NCBI GenBank assembly: GCA_013399115.1
Contig: VXAA01003136.1
Span: forward strand, 1 to 64,000
Source of the DNA: Anseranas semipalmata
Taxonomy: Eukaryota; Chordata; Aves; Anseriformes; Anseranatidae
Direction: 5' to 3'
DNA length: 64,000 bases
The translations under genes and the position numbers were made by a program. The notes beneath the pieces were generated by a model. It was given only the letters and a program-made list of their open reading frames with translations, did no database searches and had not been told where the DNA came from. Every line of letters starts with the position of its first letter. Within the stretch, counting starts at the first letter, position 1. Positions 62,296 to 64,000 of the stretch are shown here, piece by piece.

Positions 62296-63065
62296 GTCAC
62301 AGAAGTGTTGGCTGCCTGCGACCTTTCAAGGTCATCAGTCCAACTTCCTCCTCAAAGCATGGTTGCCAAGAACATCCGGTCAGTCATGGCTTTTGGTTAA
62401 CTTTAATCTTGAAAATCTTCACAGATGGTGACCACACAGTCTCCCTGGGTATCCTATTCCAGTGCTAAACTACCACCTCATGAATTTTCTTTTCCTTAAT
62501 GTCCAGTCTGAATTTCCTAAAAGACTGGCTACAGTCTGTGACCATTATCCTTTCTTATGTTGTCTGCAGCTAGTGAGAATAATTTGGCTCTGTCTTCTTT
62601 GTAAATTTCTTTCACATATTTGTGCTATTAGATGCTATTACATTGTACTTTACCTCTTTTTTTCTTAGCTCTTCCTGCGGGCCACATACTGTAGGTTCCA
62701 GAGCATGTTAGAAGCCTGTTACTGAAGCCTCTCCAAAATCTCAGTATTTTTCCTGGAGCTGGGGCCCAGAGTTGGATGAAGTGTTCCAGGTGAAGCCTCA
62801 CCAGCACTGAGCAGAAGAGGTTAGATCTTCCTCTGCTCTTCTGCCCCTCCTGATATAGCCCAGTTATGCAGTTTGCCTTGGTTGTGATGGAAATGCTGCT
62901 GCTGCTGCTGCCTCTTATGTAGCTTGGCATCTGGTGTAGGTGCTAAGCTGTTTTCAGCCTGTGGGGGTATGGCCAGTATTTCTGCCTCACAAGCAGAACT
63001 TTGCACTTGTTGAACTTTGTAAGTTTGCTGTTTGACTAGTCCTCAGTTTTCTCAAGTTCCCTTTG
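62296..63065 (-). mobile_element. Old CR1 LINE, antisense, degenerate
   Basis: This is an antisense CR1 copy with strong decay. It starts with the UTR end (CACAGAAGTGTTGGCTGCCT, CCTTTCAAGGTCATCAGTCC). It continues through the antisense of HWNRL (CTATTCCAGTGCTAAACTAC) and of the FRLDI block (TTCCTTAATGTCCAGTCTGA). Next come GGGCCCAGAGTTGGATGAAG and AGGTGAAGCCTCACCAGCAC, the antisense of the APxLWAP and VRPHL regions. It ends near AGAACTTTGCACTTGTTGAA and CTCAGTTTTCTCAAG, the antisense of the KCKVLH and LERW regions. All frames are broken. It is intermediate in age between 40664-41556 and the ancient fragments. A TGC trinucleotide run is embedded at 62894-62911. The limits are approximate to some tens of bases. 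Confidence 0.8.
62894..62911 (+). repeat. (TGC)6 trinucleotide repeat inside old CR1
   Basis: Six TGC units lie within the antisense CR1 copy, in the region that in other copies encodes the LAARRAN segment. This is probably slippage of a short native Ala/Gln-coding run. Confidence 0.9.
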
Positions 63066-64000
63066 GTTTAAAGCTCCATCTTTAAAGCTCCATAATTTCT
63101 GGTAAAGTGTTTGAATTCCTGACAAGTCATTTGTTTGCCATACAACAAATGTTTCTGGTCTGGGAGAGTAGAGCAGTCACCACCTGATGTGGCAATTTGG
63201 TTGTAGACAAAAAGAAAGTAACACATTTCAGAGCTAGTTTTTCATGTTAATATCTTAATGACTTTTTTTTTCTCTTTCTTCATTTACTAAACTATCTTTA
63301 AAAATATTTTGGATAGCAAAGGCATTTTGAAGTCATTTCCTAGGAGACAGTCATTAAAGTTGATGCATGCAACAGTGAGGGTCTTGAGGAAGAAGAGTTC
63401 CTTCTTTGTCAGTGAAGTTTGTCTCTATTGCAAGCAGCTTAGTTTGCAAAGTTATGACCCTAGGTGTGTTCATTAGTGTTCATGAATGGTCATGTCATAG
63501 TACATTACAATGAGATGAAAATCCCTAACTGTTAAGCATTTGATTTGAAAGCTTCTTGTCAAAAAGGCAATATCTTTCTAACATCCTTCATGGCAGTCTC
63601 ACACGGACCTTGTGTGGCATGAGTCTGAATTACCAAATCTTCAAGAACTTGCATGCATTTTGAGTGGCATATATATGTGGTCCTCAGAATTTCTTAGTGT
63701 TTCTTTTTAATTCTGAAGAGTGCCAGTGCAAGTAGTGACATTCTGGGTGTTGGGGTGCTTTTTGTTGTTGAAAGAGCCTGTATATTGTATTTACTATGCA
63801 GTATTAGGAACCTAAAAGTCAAGATGGCCATTAGGCTTTTCATGGTAGTTCAGGCAACCAAAACCTAGAATGTTTTCTGAGATTGCATCATCCTTCTGAA
63901 ATCTTTCTCTCCCACTGTGTCGACATCTTTGTTTATCTTCTGCTCAAAGTCTTTCAGAACTGTTTGTTTCTGCCAGTGAATCTGGCAGATACATAGCTTT
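63066..64000. other. Non-coding stretch to window end
   Basis: No gene or repeat is recognised in the last 0.9 kb. Confidence 0.4.

Overview
This window is vertebrate nuclear DNA, almost certainly from a bird. It is AT-rich, has low gene density, and its recognisable interspersed repeats are nearly all CR1 LINE fragments. The younger ones end in the octamer-type 3' tails (ATTCTGTG / ATTCTATG) typical of avian CR1. Two ancient, heavily decayed CR1/L3-like fragments and one probable MIR-like SINE relic also fit an archosaur genome. There is no operon structure, and I recognise no complete protein-coding gene, tRNA, rRNA or CRISPR array. The likeliest setting is a long intron or an intergenic desert in a short-read scaffold assembly: there are two N gaps (21882-22110 and 56268-56521) and three single Ns (4692, 17439, 20190).

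Layout: 1-690 is the 3' end of a CR1 element on the + strand, cut by the window edge. 695-9879 is single-copy-looking AT-rich DNA. About 9900-10480 is an ancient CR1/L3 reverse-transcriptase remnant (+). 13147-14501 is the best-preserved CR1 (+), with a 336-codon open frame and one upstream frameshift. 16554-18324 is an exact 885-bp direct duplication split by a single N, most likely an assembly artefact. About 22111-22690 is a CR1 3' end of another subfamily (+), lying directly against an N gap. From 30 kb onward every CR1 fragment is on the - strand: 30003-30107, the ancient piece at about 39640-40090, 40664-41556, and the old element at about 62296-63065. A diverged pair of direct repeats lies at 27755-28085, a 62-bp tandem repeat at 38523-38658, and a polypyrimidine minisatellite next to the second gap at 56522-56687.

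Possible host coding sequence is limited to three low-confidence candidates. One is a splice-flanked segment at 31310-31481 (+). The second is a GC-rich island at 54291-54630, where a - strand frame looks codon-biased and sits behind a good acceptor-like sequence. The third is a 167-codon open frame on the - strand at 61009-61512. I could not assign a protein family to any of them. The only gene products with recognised function are decayed CR1 reverse transcriptases, so the window's biology is mainly transposon history: at least three age layers of CR1, with an orientation switch between about 22.7 and 30.0 kb.
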